Source: Aquarana catesbeiana (Eukaryota > Chordata > Amphibia > Anura > Ranidae). From it: a stretch of 64,000 nt of DNA. Location: the NCBI RefSeq assembly GCF_042186555.1, contig NC_133332.1, forward strand, positions 236,262,015 to 236,326,014. The letters run 5' to 3'. The notes below the pieces were generated by a model. The model saw only the letters and a list, made by a program, of their open reading frames with translations, made no database searches and was not told the DNA's origin. Made by a program: the position numbers and the translations under genes. Below are positions 1 through 11,023 of the stretch, piece by piece. The first letter of the stretch is position 1. Each line of letters opens with the position of its first letter.

Positions 1-1711
1 CAAAGATGAAGTTACGCCGAGCAAATAGATACCTAATATGTCACGTATCAAAATTGCACACGCTCGTGGAATGGCGCCAAACTTCGGTACTTAAAAATCC
101 CCATAGGCGACGCTTTAAAAATGTTTACTGGTTACATGTTTAGAGTTACAGAGGAGGACCAGGGCTAGAATTATTGCTCTCACTTTAACGTTTGCGGCGA
201 CGGTTTGAACACCGTTTTCATATGTGGGAGGGACTTACATATGCATTCACTTCTGCGTGCGAGCACACGGGGACAGGGGCACTTTAAAAAAAAAAAAAAA
301 ATTTTATTGTTAATTTTACTTAAAAAAAATTTATTTTGACACTATTTAAAAAAAAATGTTTTGATCACTTTTATTCCTATTACAAGGAATGTAAACATCC
401 CTTGTAATATGAATATGACATGACAGGACCTCTTTACAGTGAATAAATAATAATCAATAAGACCCCACATCTCACCCTTAGGCTGGGAAGCCTAAAATCA
501 AAAAGAAAAAGGGAAGAAGATCACGGCTTCCCAGCCAAGGCGGCGCCGTTTTTTTTTTAATGCAGAGGCCGGGCGTGATGTCAGAACATCGCGCCCGGCC
601 TCCGACGATCATAGAGACTCCAGTGTCCATATGGTCCGCCAGAAATCTCTATGCTCAACATCCGGTGCCGGTGGAGCCGTTCTCCGACTCGCCGGTCCCA
701 ACGATGAGTCAGTAGAAGCACCGAAGGGCGGGGGGAGGGGGGGCTCCCCTTCCGCCGCCCGTAAGAACAATCAAGCGGCGGAACAGCTGCTATGATCGTT
801 CTTATAGTGTAGGGAATTGCCGGCTGAAAATGCCGATATCTGAATGATGCCTATAGCTACACGTCCTATGATGGCCTGCCAACGGCAAATGGTTAAGAGC
901 ACTGGGCGTAAGTGACGTTTGACGTCGCTTCTGCCAGTCAATCCTATGGAGTCGAGTGGGGGCCATATTCCCCTCACTTGGCTCCAGGCTGTTCACATGA
1001 GAGGACGCGATATTACCGGACCTGCCGATAGCGGCCGAGACTTAGCGGAGACCCCCGGAGCACGGCGGGGGGCCCTCTCCCGTCCCCGATAAAAGTGATC
1101 TTGCGGCTAATCTGCCGCAGAGACCACTTTTATCTGAAAGCAGACCGCCCGCTGAAGAAGAGGATACCGGGGTTATGGCGGCTATCTGCTGCCATAACAA
1201 TGATATCCCTCTTCAAAGAGCTGATGTATAACGACAGCGGGTGGTAAGTGGTTAACACCCCCAGATCGGTTCGCAGATCGCAGTGCAAACTGTGAATTTG
1301 GAAAGGAATCGGATCAAATGGGTGTGAACATCCATACAATCCGATTCCAGTGTGGGGTAAAAAAAAAAAAAAAAAAGGCTCCTGCACTATTTTCGTGCGA
1401 AACCAATGCGAGTTCAGCCATACAAACTGTTCGCCTGAACTCACATTGCACAGACATCACATGTGATCGGCACAGCAATACGATGTCTGGTATCGCATAT
1501 GTGTGAACCCAGGCTAAGGCTGTCAGCAGATCTGTCTCTACAAACTCAGCTGTGCCTAAAAATGGAGAGCAACTGAGCATGTGCAGAGCAGGGTGAAACA
1601 GTGTATTACTGGATTTTAGACACTTATTAATGTAGTACATAAATATACCTGCAAAAGGGACCAGCCTGAAGTCATCTAGCAGGACTTCATTTTCTGATTA
1701 AAAGTTCCACT
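1..1711. repeat. Non-coding stretch of unclassified repeats
   Basis: I see no gene here. The stretch holds homopolymer A/T tracts (285-300, 543-558, 1360-1377) and several hairpins. A segment ending in AAGTGGTTAA at about 1244-1253 resembles the terminus of the MITE family found at 1712-2675, 14292-16792 and 17868-18957, so part of 240-1253 is probably another copy. The 1315-1700 part is unassigned. If the promoter at 3070-3250 is real, all of this would lie in its first intron. Confidence 0.4.
565..602. repeat. GC-rich perfect-stem hairpin
   Basis: A 17-nt arm starting GAGGCCGGGCG is followed four bases later by its near-exact reverse complement ending CGCCCGGCCTC. A second hairpin lies at about 1091-1134 (AAAAGTG...CACTTTT arms around GCGGC/GCCGC). 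These are structural remnants of DNA transposons or MITEs, with no evidence of function. Confidence 0.6.
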
Positions 1712-2675
1712 TTAACTGCTTGCCGACCAGAGCACGACCATATAAGTTGGCACAAAGGCACGGCTGTGCAAATGGGCGTACAGATACGTCCCCTTTAAGA
1801 CGCTGCATTGTGGGTGGGCGCGCGCCCCCACCACGTACTCTGTGACTATGCCTGTGGGTCCCGCAGACTCAATGTCCGCCGCTGTCCCACGATCGTGTCA
1901 CGGAGCAGAACGGGGAGATGCCTTTGCAAACAAGGCATTTTCCCATCTGTCATTTGGAGCAGTGATCACTGTTATGTCAGTGGTAGCCCCGCCCCCCCAC
2001 AGTTAGAATCACTCCCTAAGACACAGTTAACCCCTTGATCACCCCCTAGTGTTTAACCCCTTCACTGCCAGTGTCATTTATACAGTAATCATTTTTATAG
2101 CACTGATTGCTGTATAAATGACAATGGTCCCAAAATAGTGTCAAAAGTGTCCAGAGTATCCGCCTTATTGCCGCAGTCACGATTAAAAGAGAATATATGG
2201 CAGGCCGCCGCCATTACTAATAACATAAAAAAAAAAATATTATTATTATTATTATTGCCATAAAACTATCCCCTATTTTGTAGACGCCATAACTTTTGCG
2301 CAAACCAGTCAATATATGCTTATTACGATTTTTTTTTTTAAACAAAAATATGTAGAAGAATACATAACGGCCTAAACAGAGAAAGAAATTTGTTTTGTTT
2401 TTTTATATATTTTGGGGGATATTTATTATAGCAAAAAAAAAAAAAAATAGCTTTTTTCTCTTTTTTTGTTTATAGCGCAAAAAATATAAACAGCAGAGGT
2501 GGTCAAATACCACCAAAAGAAAGCTCTATTTGTGGGGAAAAAAATTGACATCAATTTTGTTTGGGTGCAAAGTCGCACGACCGCGCAATTGTCAGTTAAA
2601 GCGACGCAGTGCTGAATCGCAAAAAAGTGCTCTGGTCAGGAAGGGGGTAAAATCTTCCGGGGCTGAAGTGGTTAA
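1712..2675. mobile_element. MITE-like DNA transposon, TTAACCACTT-type ends (copy A1)
   Basis: The left end reads TTAACTGCTTGCC followed by GACCAGAGCAC. The right end is GTGCTCTGGTC followed by AAGTGGTTAA, so GACCAGAGCAC occurs as inverted terminal sequence. The interior carries a block (CAAATACCACCAAAAGAAAG and neighbours) that recurs in 13645-14295 (reversed) and at 18790-18880, which shows an interspersed family. There is no ORF of note and the element is non-autonomous. Confidence 0.65.
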
Positions 2676-2731
2676 GGTTGTCACCCCTCACATTACAAAA
2701 CCAGGGTCCTGTTATCACCTGAGGCCGGGCA

Positions 2732-2765
<34 letters not shown>

Positions 2766-3066
2766 CACTCCATGCAGAATTGTGTGACTACAGAGTGACC
2801 CGGCTCCGCCATACTCTCTGTATACAACACCAGCACTGAGCTCTGTTTGTTATAGTGTGTGCAGAGCAACTCCATACTACTACAAAGGTCTATAACTGTG
2901 CAGGGGGACCATACAACACAATGTACAATACACACACTTATCCCTGTATGGAGGAACAACAAGCCACAGGACAGAGCTGAGTACAACACACACATGCAGT
3001 GTGATATGAGGACGCGCCCCCCTCCCAGCTGTGATAACAGTCCGGTGAGTACACAGAGAGGACACT
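2676..3066. other. No gene seen; poly(A) tract
   Basis: The stretch holds a run of about 26 A at 2737-2762 and then unclassified sequence. If the minus-strand exon at 3070-3115 is real, this is the start of its first intron. Confidence 0.4.
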
Positions 3067-3069
3067 TAC

Positions 3070-3250
3070 CTGCTGGCACCATATCCCCGGCCTTATGTAT
3101 ATCTACACCTGACAGACTGTCACGTGACTCTCGGCTCTACAAATGGGGCAGCAGCTCCGCCCAATCAGAGCCCAGCACCGAGAAGTGAGCACTTCCTGTT
3201 CCTCTGTCACCACGTGACACGCACAGCACAGAGAGCAGGCTGGAGTGGTC
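3070..3250 (-). promoter_or_regulatory. Candidate host promoter and first exon, minus strand (CLEAR-like E-box)
   Basis: Read on the minus strand, an ATG at 3082 opens four codons and one base, then a perfect splice donor (GCAG/GTAAGT, intron from 3069). Upstream on the same strand lie GTCACGTGAC (3119-3128, the palindromic CLEAR form of the E-box), an inverted CCAAT box (3161-3165), an AGGAAGT ETS-like site (3191-3197) and another CACGTG (3211-3216). Spacing and composition differ from the surrounding repeats and fit a TATA-less housekeeping or lysosomal-type promoter. The gene body would lie beyond position 1, so it cannot be named. Alternatively it is an exapted repeat. Confidence 0.4.
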
Positions 3251-3289
3251 GTATAATGTGGAGGGTCTATGATCTGTACACAGGGGCTA

Positions 3290-3308
3290 TGCGGGGGGGG
3301 GGGGGGTT
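3290..3308. repeat. G homopolymer tract
   Basis: About 15 consecutive G around 3293-3307. It is a simple repeat with no further interpretation. Confidence 0.9.
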
Positions 3309-3396
3309 AGGAGGCCACACAAGACAGCTGAGTGCAGATTGTTAGTGATGGCGTGTTATCTAGGAGAACATATGTAGGACGTCCAGGCAAACGGAA

Positions 3397-3565
3397 GAGA
3401 TTCATTAAATCTGCAGCACACACAATCTGGTGCAGCTGTACGTAGTAACCAATCAGCTTCTAACTTCAGCTTGATTACTTAAGCGTTGACAATAAAAGTT
3501 AGAAGCTGATTGGTCATTATGCACATCTGCACCAGACTCTGTATGCACCGGTTTTAGTAAATCTC
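3397..3565. repeat. Long-hairpin MITE (TTTAGTAAATC type)
   Basis: Two long arms are imperfect reverse complements. The left has GGTGCAGCTG then ACCAATCAGCTTCTAACTT; the right has AAGTTAGAAGCTGATTGGT then TGCACC and TTTAGTAAATCTC. Related hairpins are at 4395-4460 and 55310-55395. The family is palindromic and non-coding. Confidence 0.75.
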
Positions 3566-3699
3566 CCCCCAATGTGTCTGTTCAATGGAGGCCGGGGCAT
3601 AGCTCCCAACTGTCCCTGATTTGGAGCGATGTCCCTCTGTCCCTCATTTTGGTCTGATCTATATTGATGTATATAAAATGCACTTTGTATCTATCAAAA

Positions 3700-3880
3700 G
3701 CCCCATACACACTATCAGATTTTCTGCTGATTTTTTCCTTCAGATTTACCAAAACCATATAATATGAGGTCAAACCTTAGGAGTTTCAATTTGTATGCAA
3801 TCAGGCAGGCCCTTGTACTACATGGCTTTGGTAAATCTGAAGACAAAAATCAGCAGAAAATCTGATAGTGTATATGGGGC
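3700..3880. repeat. MITE with long terminal inverted repeats
   Basis: It begins GCCCCATACACACTATCAGA and ends TCTGATAGTGTATATGGGGC. The inverted arms extend through TTTTCTGCTGATTTT. It is non-coding, and the arm structure supports a DNA-transposon MITE. Confidence 0.8.
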
Positions 3881-4183
3881 TAAAAAGTGTTTTCCAGCGC
3901 TAAACCTTTCATCTGATTTCTAAATTGCTGCATTTGTGAGCCAATGTAAAGGAATAGTAGTGGTAAAAAAAAAAGCACTTGTGGGTTTAACAAATCTTGT
4001 TTTTTTTTTTTTTTAATACAATTCTCCTTTAAGGGGGCATGGCAGGGGGTGTGTCTGCCTGCATACTTTTGCTGATAGGTGTCCCTCATTCCCATCTTAA
4101 AAAGTTGGGAGATATGCTGGAGAGGTTTCAGTAAACCTGGTCAGGTAGAAGGGAGCGGTGGTGTCCAGCTTGTCATAGTGAGT
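3881..4183. other. No gene seen
   Basis: AT-rich spacer with a T tract at 3999-4013. No coding or structural signal was recognised. Confidence 0.4.
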
Positions 4184-4391
4184 AAGGATGAGCTCCGGCG
4201 TGTTCGCACAGCCCACGTGCAGAGCCCGCCAGGAAGTCAGTGCTGCACTAATCGCAGGCACTGAGACATTTCCTGATCTCTGCAGCCGCGCATCGGGATA
4301 ATGTCTCACTGTCTGTGATTAGCGCAGCGCAGTGCTGACTTCCTGGCAGGCTCTGCACATGGGGTGTGCGAACACGCCGGAGCTCATCCTT
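4184..4391. repeat. Near-perfect ~200-bp palindrome
   Basis: The left arm AAGGATGAGCTCCGGCGTGT (from 4184) and the right arm ACACGCCGGAGCTCATCCTT (ending 4391) are reverse complements. Complementarity continues inward through the CTGCACTAATCGC and GCGATTAG-like blocks to a loop near 4262-4305. It is a hairpin-type repeat without ORFs. Confidence 0.8.
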
Positions 4392-4482
4392 ATTAGGTTG
4401 ATTTACTAAAACTGGAGAGTGCAAACTGGTGTAGCTGTGCATGGTAGCCAATCTAACTTCAGCTTGTTCAATTTAGCCACCC

Positions 4483-5105
4483 GTTCACAACAGTGCGACT
4501 TGTCATGTGATTTGACAGTATAAAATCGCATGACAAGTCACACCCTATTGTCGGCAATGGAGCCGTTTAAATCGGTGCAACGCCGACTTGACGATGCTGC
4601 ATTGATATGAAAAAAAAAAAAATTCCTGCACTATTTTTTGCTTTTTCAGTTGTAACTTGCATAGACCTCTGTGCATGAAGTGGCACAGCTGTCAGCCAAG
4701 TAGCACCTGAAATCGCACTGACCTGCTACTTTGAAATTGTGCTACTTCAAGAGAAGTGGCACGATCTCAAAGTAGCATCAATGTGAACCAGCACTAAAGG
4801 AGTTGTAAAGTCTCAAGGTTTTTCACCTTAATGCATTCTGCTCACGTTCACACTGGGCCGATTTGGCATGCGATTTGACATCTCAAATCACATGTCAAAT
4901 TGGCACCTATTGCCAGCAATGGCACCACACCGATTCCCAAAAGTAGTTCCTGTACTACTTTTGGCGACTTTGGGGGCAGTTTTGAATAGACATCTGTGCA
5001 TGAACCCGCGCAGATGTCTGTCAAATCGCCCCCCAAAGTCAGACTGCATTGCCGGTTTGAAATTAACTTGCGAGATTTCAAACCCGCTCTCAATGTGAAC
5101 CTGAG
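4483..5105. repeat. Two diverged tandem copies of one repeat
   Basis: The 4483-4800 and 4850-5105 blocks share the same order of motifs: GTTCACA..., a palindromic GATTTGACA core, TATTG.C.GCAATGG, TTCCTG.ACTA.TTTT, and AGAC.TCTGTGCATGAA. They are duplicated, diverged non-coding repeats of unknown class. Confidence 0.6.
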
Positions 5106-5270
5106 ATAAATGCATTAGACCCCTTTCACACTGCAACGACCCGGCCATTAGCGCTAAAGTGCCGCTCGTTTTTGCGGTGCTATTCGCCCGCTGGCGGGTG
5201 GTTTTTACCTTAAGAACAAGGTAAGAAGTCCTGTTTTAAGGCGCTTTGGAAGCATTCTTTGCAATGGGCA
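5106..5270. repeat. Left half of an older repeat split by insertion
   Basis: The sequence up to GCAATGGGCA (5261-5270) resumes at 12400-12620 with TGCAATGGGCAGGG. It is the pre-insertion host repeat of the 5271-12399 element, and the 12-bp direct duplication marks the insertion. Confidence 0.7.
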
Positions 5271-5280
5271 AATACAACAA

Positions 5281-5669
5281 GGAAAGTGGGACTTTAAGAT
5301 GAAGCACTTGGGTAGTGGAGGTAAAGTAAACCATGTTTGAATGTCATCCTGAAATGTTTATTGGTTATAATAAATAACAGACAATTAAAAAAAAGTGTAT
5401 TGATTTCATATGCGGTAAAAGGTGTTCATTTCATATACATATAAGAGGCGTGCACATGGCATAAACATGATAAAGTATTACATGTATGGCAACACATAAT
5501 TGGATGGAAAAAAAATTAGATAGTAAAACATAATTGCTAGCAACAACATGCCTGATACCGCCAACTGTACCCACATGGTAAATGTGCATTTAATAATTAG
5601 GAAAAAATGATGTCATTGAGTAAAACGTATAGTATAATATAGATAAATATAATTCCGTATGAGATGTGA
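5281..5669 (-). repeat. Inverted terminal arm (left)
   Basis: Reverse complement of 11939-12333. Shared blocks include GTGGAGGTAAAGTAAACCAT, GATAAAGTATTACATGTATG and CACATGGTAAATGTGCATTT. Its inner end falls about 24 nt downstream of the predicted ribozyme cleavage site of the right copy. Confidence 0.85.
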
Positions 5670-6577
5670 GACTTTAAATGAAGCACAATTAAGTGCTTCC
5701 ATCCCGGTAATTAATTGTGCTTCATTTAAAGTCCCAATTCCCCCATATTTGCATATATATACCGGGATGGAAGCATTTGGGTATATGGGATCGTTAGTGT
5801 TCCCCTACCCTCCCTGTGTGAGGTCCACCCCTATTCATAGGGTACTTTACGTCAAGGTTCAATACTCTTGATACTTATAACATACTGTCCTTATTTATTT
5901 TCATTAAGTTCAGCTATGTACATGTTATGTATATTTTTTACCCAATTTCAATTCTTATAGGCAGCAATGCATTCCTGTTGCCGATTTTATGCCCCACATG
6001 GTTTACTTTCTACATGTATCCCAGGCACATTCTCCGCCTGGCCAGGGTTTGCGGTTTATGTGGTGACTGGGCGTTTCGGTGGTGCTGGGATCTCCTCCCT
6101 GCAGGAGCTGCGATGCGCCAGTGGGTCCTCCCCTTTCACTTCGTGAACATGAGAATCGGGCAGACGCCCCTCCGCGTATCGGCACCATGTACCCTACATC
6201 GTGCGTGTGACGTCAGCTCTGATGTCATCGCGCCGACGTCCAGCGTTTACATTCCCGGTGCTCCATGGAGGAGTCTTTTTCACGCCGGCTGCCGAGTACA
6301 CACTCGACTTAGGTGCGGTCCCTCCTCCCTGTTTTCACCCACGTGGCATTGGCGGCATACTTATATACCCCCCATTTGGAGCTAGCTGTGACCATGGCCA
6401 GTCTCCTTTTGTTTGGGGGTTACTGCACACCAGCTGTGCGTTCTACGTTTTGTTGGTGGTGCTTGGATGCAACGTTCAGGTGAGGTCCTGTCTCCTTTCC
6501 CTTCTCTTTTATTTCCTGTTTTTTCTTGGCCTAGGTCTCTGTATATTTGGTGACCCTGTTTTTTCAACACATATTTA
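5670..6577. other. Internal non-coding region of the hammerhead element, left part
   Basis: It holds the repeated end unit (5692-5760, including an internal palindrome around GAAGCACAATTAAGTGCTTC) and then unrecognised sequence. Open frames at 5927-6385 and 6201-6611 have no recognisable motif, so I do not call them genes. Confidence 0.5.
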
Positions 6578-6690
6578 TTTTTCTCCAAGCGTCTTCCAGG
6601 ACAGCCCATGAGACCTTGGACTCCTCCTACCAGGACAGGAAACACGTTACACCCACCAGTTAAAAGGGCAGTCCTCCAGGCCCATGTCAG
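6578..6690 (+). repeat. DIRS copy 1 left inverted terminal repeat
   Basis: Starts TTTTTCTCCAAGCGTCTTCC. The outer 28 nt are repeated as their complement in the internal complementary region at 11027-11055, and the inner part pairs with 11185-11290. Confidence 0.9.
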
Positions 6691-7193
6691 TTATTTGTGT
6701 TTCCTCCAGACGGGGGGGTAACATGTTCCTGGAACCTGATCCCCAGGTCTCATGAGCAGGGGCTCTATAGGGCTATTTGGGGCATTTCACTAACCTCTCC
6801 TCTGCCAGTAGCAGCACTACGTTGGAGAGGCTGGCTGTGCTGCAGTCTCCTGTGTCTCAGTGCCTGGAGAGGGCCAGGATCGGCATGGTGTCAGCTCCCA
6901 TAAGCGCTTTTCTTATGAAAGCAAAGCAGCAGTATCCTCTCCTCACAGGCAGCATGGCTAGTTGTGTGAGGAGAAGCAGGAAGCTGCGGCGCTCGAGTAG
7001 GGGGCGGGGCTTCTGCGCTCCAAGCTGGCCCACAGGAAGTACTGAGAACAGGTCACTTCCGGGGCATATGACGCCATCGCCGGGCACCGCAGACGCTGGT
7101 TCCAGTCTCCATAAACGGCACGAATAGGAGACACTGGCCGCTGGTGTCTTCTGGTAAAAGCAGCCAGGCTGTGGAAAGCCATAAAGGGGTAAG

Positions 7194-8303
7194 ATGGATC
7201 AATCTGCAGTTTCTACACAGGCAGTCGATGCGCCCAACACCAGCACCTCACAGGTAAGCCTGAAATGTTATGTCACTATCTTGCTCTCCCTGTAAGTGTT
7301 CCCTCCCCCTCCTCTCTCTGTAGTAGTGGGTTAAGGGGACACATTTCTTCCCTCCTGCACATGGTGGTTCGGAGTGGCGAGGTGGCTGTGAGTCTCATTA
7401 TGGGTCACTTATCTTTTTGTCTTACAGAAAAAGACCCAAGACAAGACTCAAGCGCAGCCACCTAAAAAGAAATGTGCAGTGTGCACAAACAAATTGAGCT
7501 CCTCGTGGAGCAAAGCCGTTTGTCGCAGCTGTATAGATGGCCTTGTAAAGGATGACCCGGTTGCCTCTTGTCAGAAAATGCTAACCTCTGTTAGGGACAA
7601 GCTTGCATCCACCTTTAGTTCTTTTAGAACACTAATTTACAAGCTCCAGACCCCAGCAGAGGGTCCGTCCACACAGAGAGCTTCAGTCAGCACTCCGCAG
7701 CAGGCAGAGAGTGAAGACTCTGAGGCTGAGGTCAAATCTACCCGTTCTTCCCCTGAAGAATCAGGGTCAGATATAGAGCCCAGGGATAGAGAATCCACTC
7801 GAGGCTTGAGATTTAAGTTATCTGTAGAGGATGTAGATGACTTGTTAAAGGCTATCTATACCACCCTTGAATTGAAAGAGGAGGAGGTTCAGTTATCCAA
7901 ACATGATCTTATGTATAAGGAATTGCATAAGAAAAAACCTAGAGTTTTTCCAGTCCATAGTTCATTGGTTGATACTGTTAAACTGGAATGGGATAACCCA
8001 GAGAGAAAAACCGTTCTTCTCTAGTAACCTAAAAAGGAGGTTCCCTTTTGATGAGGACACTGCACAGCCGTGGAATAAAAAAACGAAGCTGGACGCACCT
8101 CTTTCAAAGGTTTCAAAAAATTCAAACCTAGCGTTCGATGATATGGGCACACTTAAGGATCCGATGGACAAGAGGGGGGATATCCTTCTCCAAAGAGCCT
8201 GGGACTCAGCGGTTGGGAACCTGAAACCAGCTCTAGCCTCCACTTGTGTGGCCAGAAATCTGGAGGTTTGGTTGACTCAGATTCAGTCACACCTGTCAGC
8301 GGG
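7194..8303 (+). pseudogene. DIRS gag-like gene, two exons, frameshifted (copy 1)
   Basis: Exon 1 (7194-7253) encodes exactly 20 codons from an ATG. It ends in CACAG/GTAAGC, and the 174-nt intron (7254-7427) ends in CTTACAG; the junction is phase 0. Exon 2 opens with a basic stretch and a C-x2-C-x11-C-x2-C zinc-binding pattern (CAVC...CRSC), then an acidic Ser-rich part and the block LSVEDVDDLLKAIYTTLE. A one-base frameshift near 8010 gives a stop at 8022-8024, while the homologous reading continues in another frame (FPFDEDTAQPWNKKTKL) to about 8303. The C-terminal part present in copy 2 (26070-26516) is deleted here. In DIRS elements this protein is taken to be the structural gag. The intron is inferred from consensus signals and from exact conservation in copy 2. 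Confidence 0.8.
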
Positions 8304-8311
8304 TACCTCGG

Positions 8312-10139
8312 GTGACCAACGGGTACAGGCTGGAGTTTGTTCACCAACCGTCAGAACGATTGTTGGTCACCTTTCCTCCACAAGATCGAGAGAAAGCGAG
8401 GGCTCTGGGTCTCCAGATCGGAGACTTATTGGATCAAAAAGACCTTATTCCTGTTCCACAGTCAGAGCAGGGCAAGGGATTCTATTCCCATGTATTTGTG
8501 GTCAAAAAGCCATCGGGAAAGTTTCAACTTATCCTGAATCTCCGGACCTTAAACAAGTCCATCAGATACAAGCATTTCCGTATGGAGACGGTTTTTGCAA
8601 TCAAAAACCTACTATACCCAAACTGCTTTATGGCCACGTTGGACTTAAGGGATGCCTATCTTCATATCCCTATCCATCCAGCCTTCCCAAAGTTTTTGAG
8701 ATTGGCAGTGAAGAAGAGTATGGGGACCCGATATTTTCAATTTCAGGCCCTCCCTTTCGGTCTTTCCTCAGCCCCACGCATCTTTACAAAGGTGTTGGGG
8801 TTAGCACTGGCTCCACTAAGGTTAAAGGCGGTAACTGTTATCCCTTCCTTGGACGACCTCCTGATAGTGGCAAAATCATACCAGAGGCTGTTGGAGGATC
8901 TCCAGGCTGTACAGGACTTCTTACAGTCCCTAGGCTGGCTGATAAACAAAGAAAAATCATCCTTGATCCCGGCCCAGAAAGTAACTTATCTGGGTTACGA
9001 TTTTTTTCTCAGTGAACCAAAGAGTTTTGCTTCCTCGGGAGAAGATTACCAAAGTGTTCCAGACTATGTCAGCATTACAGACCATCCAGTCGGTCTCTCT
9101 GAGACAGGTGTCGAGGGCAGTGGGTCTTATGACCTCATGTTTTCCCGCAGTACCATGGGCGAGACTCCGCCAGCGTCCGTTACAAATGTTTCTATTAAGA
9201 AACGGGGACGTAAGGTCCCTGGAGTCAAGGATTCGGCTTCCCGCCAGGATAAAAAGAAGCCTGTGGTGGTGGAGAGCTGGCCAGCACCTAGCAGGAGGTC
9301 TCCCATGGTCCTTTCCCATATCCCGAAGAATTACCACGGATGCTAGTTCCTGGGGGTGGGGGGCCAACCTCAGCAATTCATTAGCACAGGGAGAGTGGTC
9401 CTCGAGGGAGGCAAGGGCCTCATCCAATCAAAGGGAGCTGCTAGCAGTCCAGAGAGCCCTGCAGTCTTTTCAGATGGAGATCAAAGGTCACAACCTCCAA
9501 ATTTTGTCAGACAATATCGCGACAGTCGCGTATATCAACAAGCAGGGAGGCACAAGAAGCCGGATGCTTCAGTCCATTGCCCAGGAGATCCTTTCATGGG
9601 CAGAGGGGAATCTAGCTTCAATTTCGGCTGTACACCTGAAGGGGACAAACAATTGCCTGGCAGATTATCTCAGCCATCACAGGATAGACCGAGACAACTG
9701 GTCCCTTCATCCCGAAGTCTTTGCAGACCTCACCAGGAGATGGGGTTATCCCGTAGCGGATTTGTTCACAAACCGAAACAACCGCAAGACGGAGATATTC
9801 TTTTCCATGAACCCGGCAGACCAAGCCTTGGGGATCGATGCTCTGGCAAACCTGTGGCCTCCAGGCCTATGCTATGCCTTCCCACCAATCAGACTGATTC
9901 CAGAAGTCCTCCGGAAGTTTTTGCTAGAGGAGACGGATCTCATTCTAATTGTCCCATTTTGGCCCAAGAGGCCATGGTTTTCCCTGCTACAATCTCTGGT
10001 TTCGGAGACTCCGTGGAGTCTTCCGAAAAGAGAAGACTTATTATTGCAGCGTCCAGTATCACACCCGCAGTCACTAGAGCCATTTATTCCAAAGTTTGGA
10101 AAAAGTTTAATTCATGGTTATCTGAAAATGAAAGATTAA
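8312..10139 (+). pseudogene. DIRS reverse transcriptase - RNase H - methylase-like polyprotein (copy 1)
   Basis: The RT domain (8312-9010) shows KPSGKFQLILNLR, DLRDAYLHIPI and ALPFGLSSAPRIFTK. The catalytic box reads SLDD at about 8849-8860 where copy 2 has YLDD, so a key tyrosine codon is altered. A frameshift near 9012 moves the reading to a second frame, which carries RNase H (TTDASSWGWGA, ILSDN, HLKGTNNCLADYLS) and the region ADLF...SMNPADQALG...WPKRPWF. That last region corresponds to the DAM-methylase-like domain described in DIRS elements. The frame ends at 10137-10139 and overlaps the recombinase ORF, which is in the -1 frame relative to it. The start is uncertain because the 5' part is fused to the gag deletion point. 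It is inactive. Confidence 0.88.
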
Positions 10140-10997
10140 CTCATGATATTCCGTCTATTTTGGAATTTTTCCAAGAGGGTGTCGACAAAGGCCTTTCAGT
10201 TAGTACCTTAAAGGTACAGGCGGCAGCTATTAGTGTGTTCCTCCAGTTTTCTCTCCTGGAAAATCCCACTATAGCCAGATCTTTCAAATCTATCTCTAGG
10301 GCCAGACCAGTAGTGGTGAGAAATTGTCCAACTTGGGACCTGTCCCTAGAATTTCCGTTTGAGCCTCTGGGAAGTAGGTCAGTTAAGTTACTTACATTAA
10401 AGACTGTGTTCCTTATAGCTGGTACCTCAGCTCGTAGGGTAAGTGAATTGCAGGCCCTATCAGTAAGGGATCCCTTCCTCACGATTTTTGAGGATCGAGT
10501 TGTTTTACGAGCCGATCCAGGTTTTTTGCCCAAGGTGGCAAGTACATTCCACCGATCTTAGGACATTGTACTGCCAACCTTTTGTAGTTCGCCACAGGGC
10601 GACCTAGAAAGAAAATTTAGTTGATGTAAGAAGGATTCTCTTAGTCTATCTTGAGGTCACCAAGACCTCTAGGAAAACTGATGCCTTGTTTGTCCTCTTT
10701 TCTGGAGTTCACAAGGGGAATAGTGCATCTAAAGCCACACTGGCTAGATGGCTAAAGCAAGCCATCTCTGAAGCTTACAAAATTAGGGAGGTTCCTACAC
10801 CTTTTGTTACTGCGCACTAAACTAGAGCCTTGTCTACGTCTTGGGCAGAGAGGGCTGGTGCCTCACCGGAACAAATTTGCAGGGCTGCCACATGGTCTAG
10901 TTACTCGACCTTCATTAAAAATTATCGCCTGGATCTCCTATCAGCTCAGGAGCAGGCGTTTGGTCGTAAGGTCCTTCAGGCAGTTGTCCCTCCCTAG
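10000..10997 (+). pseudogene. DIRS tyrosine recombinase (copy 1)
   Basis: It overlaps the RT ORF end in the -1 frame. The SAM-like core-binding part (KVWKKFNSWLSENERLT, VSTLKVQAAAISVFL) is followed by the catalytic first arginine in SARRVSELQALS. A CAG-to-TAG type stop occurs at 10559-10561 and a frameshift lies near 10617. A TAA stop sits inside the H-x-x-R box near 10818-10829 (copy 2 has a serine there). The C-terminus retains the tyrosine region NYRLDLLSAQEQ and stops at 10995-10997. The family integrates circular cDNA by strand exchange; this copy cannot. Confidence 0.85.
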
Positions 10998-11023
10998 ACT
11001 GGTAGGTTCTGGCTCATCGTCTC

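Noticed and set aside
5927..6611. Two overlapping open frames (152 and 136 codons) left of DIRS copy 1
   Set aside because: No recognisable motif, the second ends inside the DIRS terminus, and the region is the non-coding interior of the hammerhead element.
8957..9427. 156-codon minus-strand frame
   Set aside because: Shadow of the RT-RNase H coding region on the other strand.
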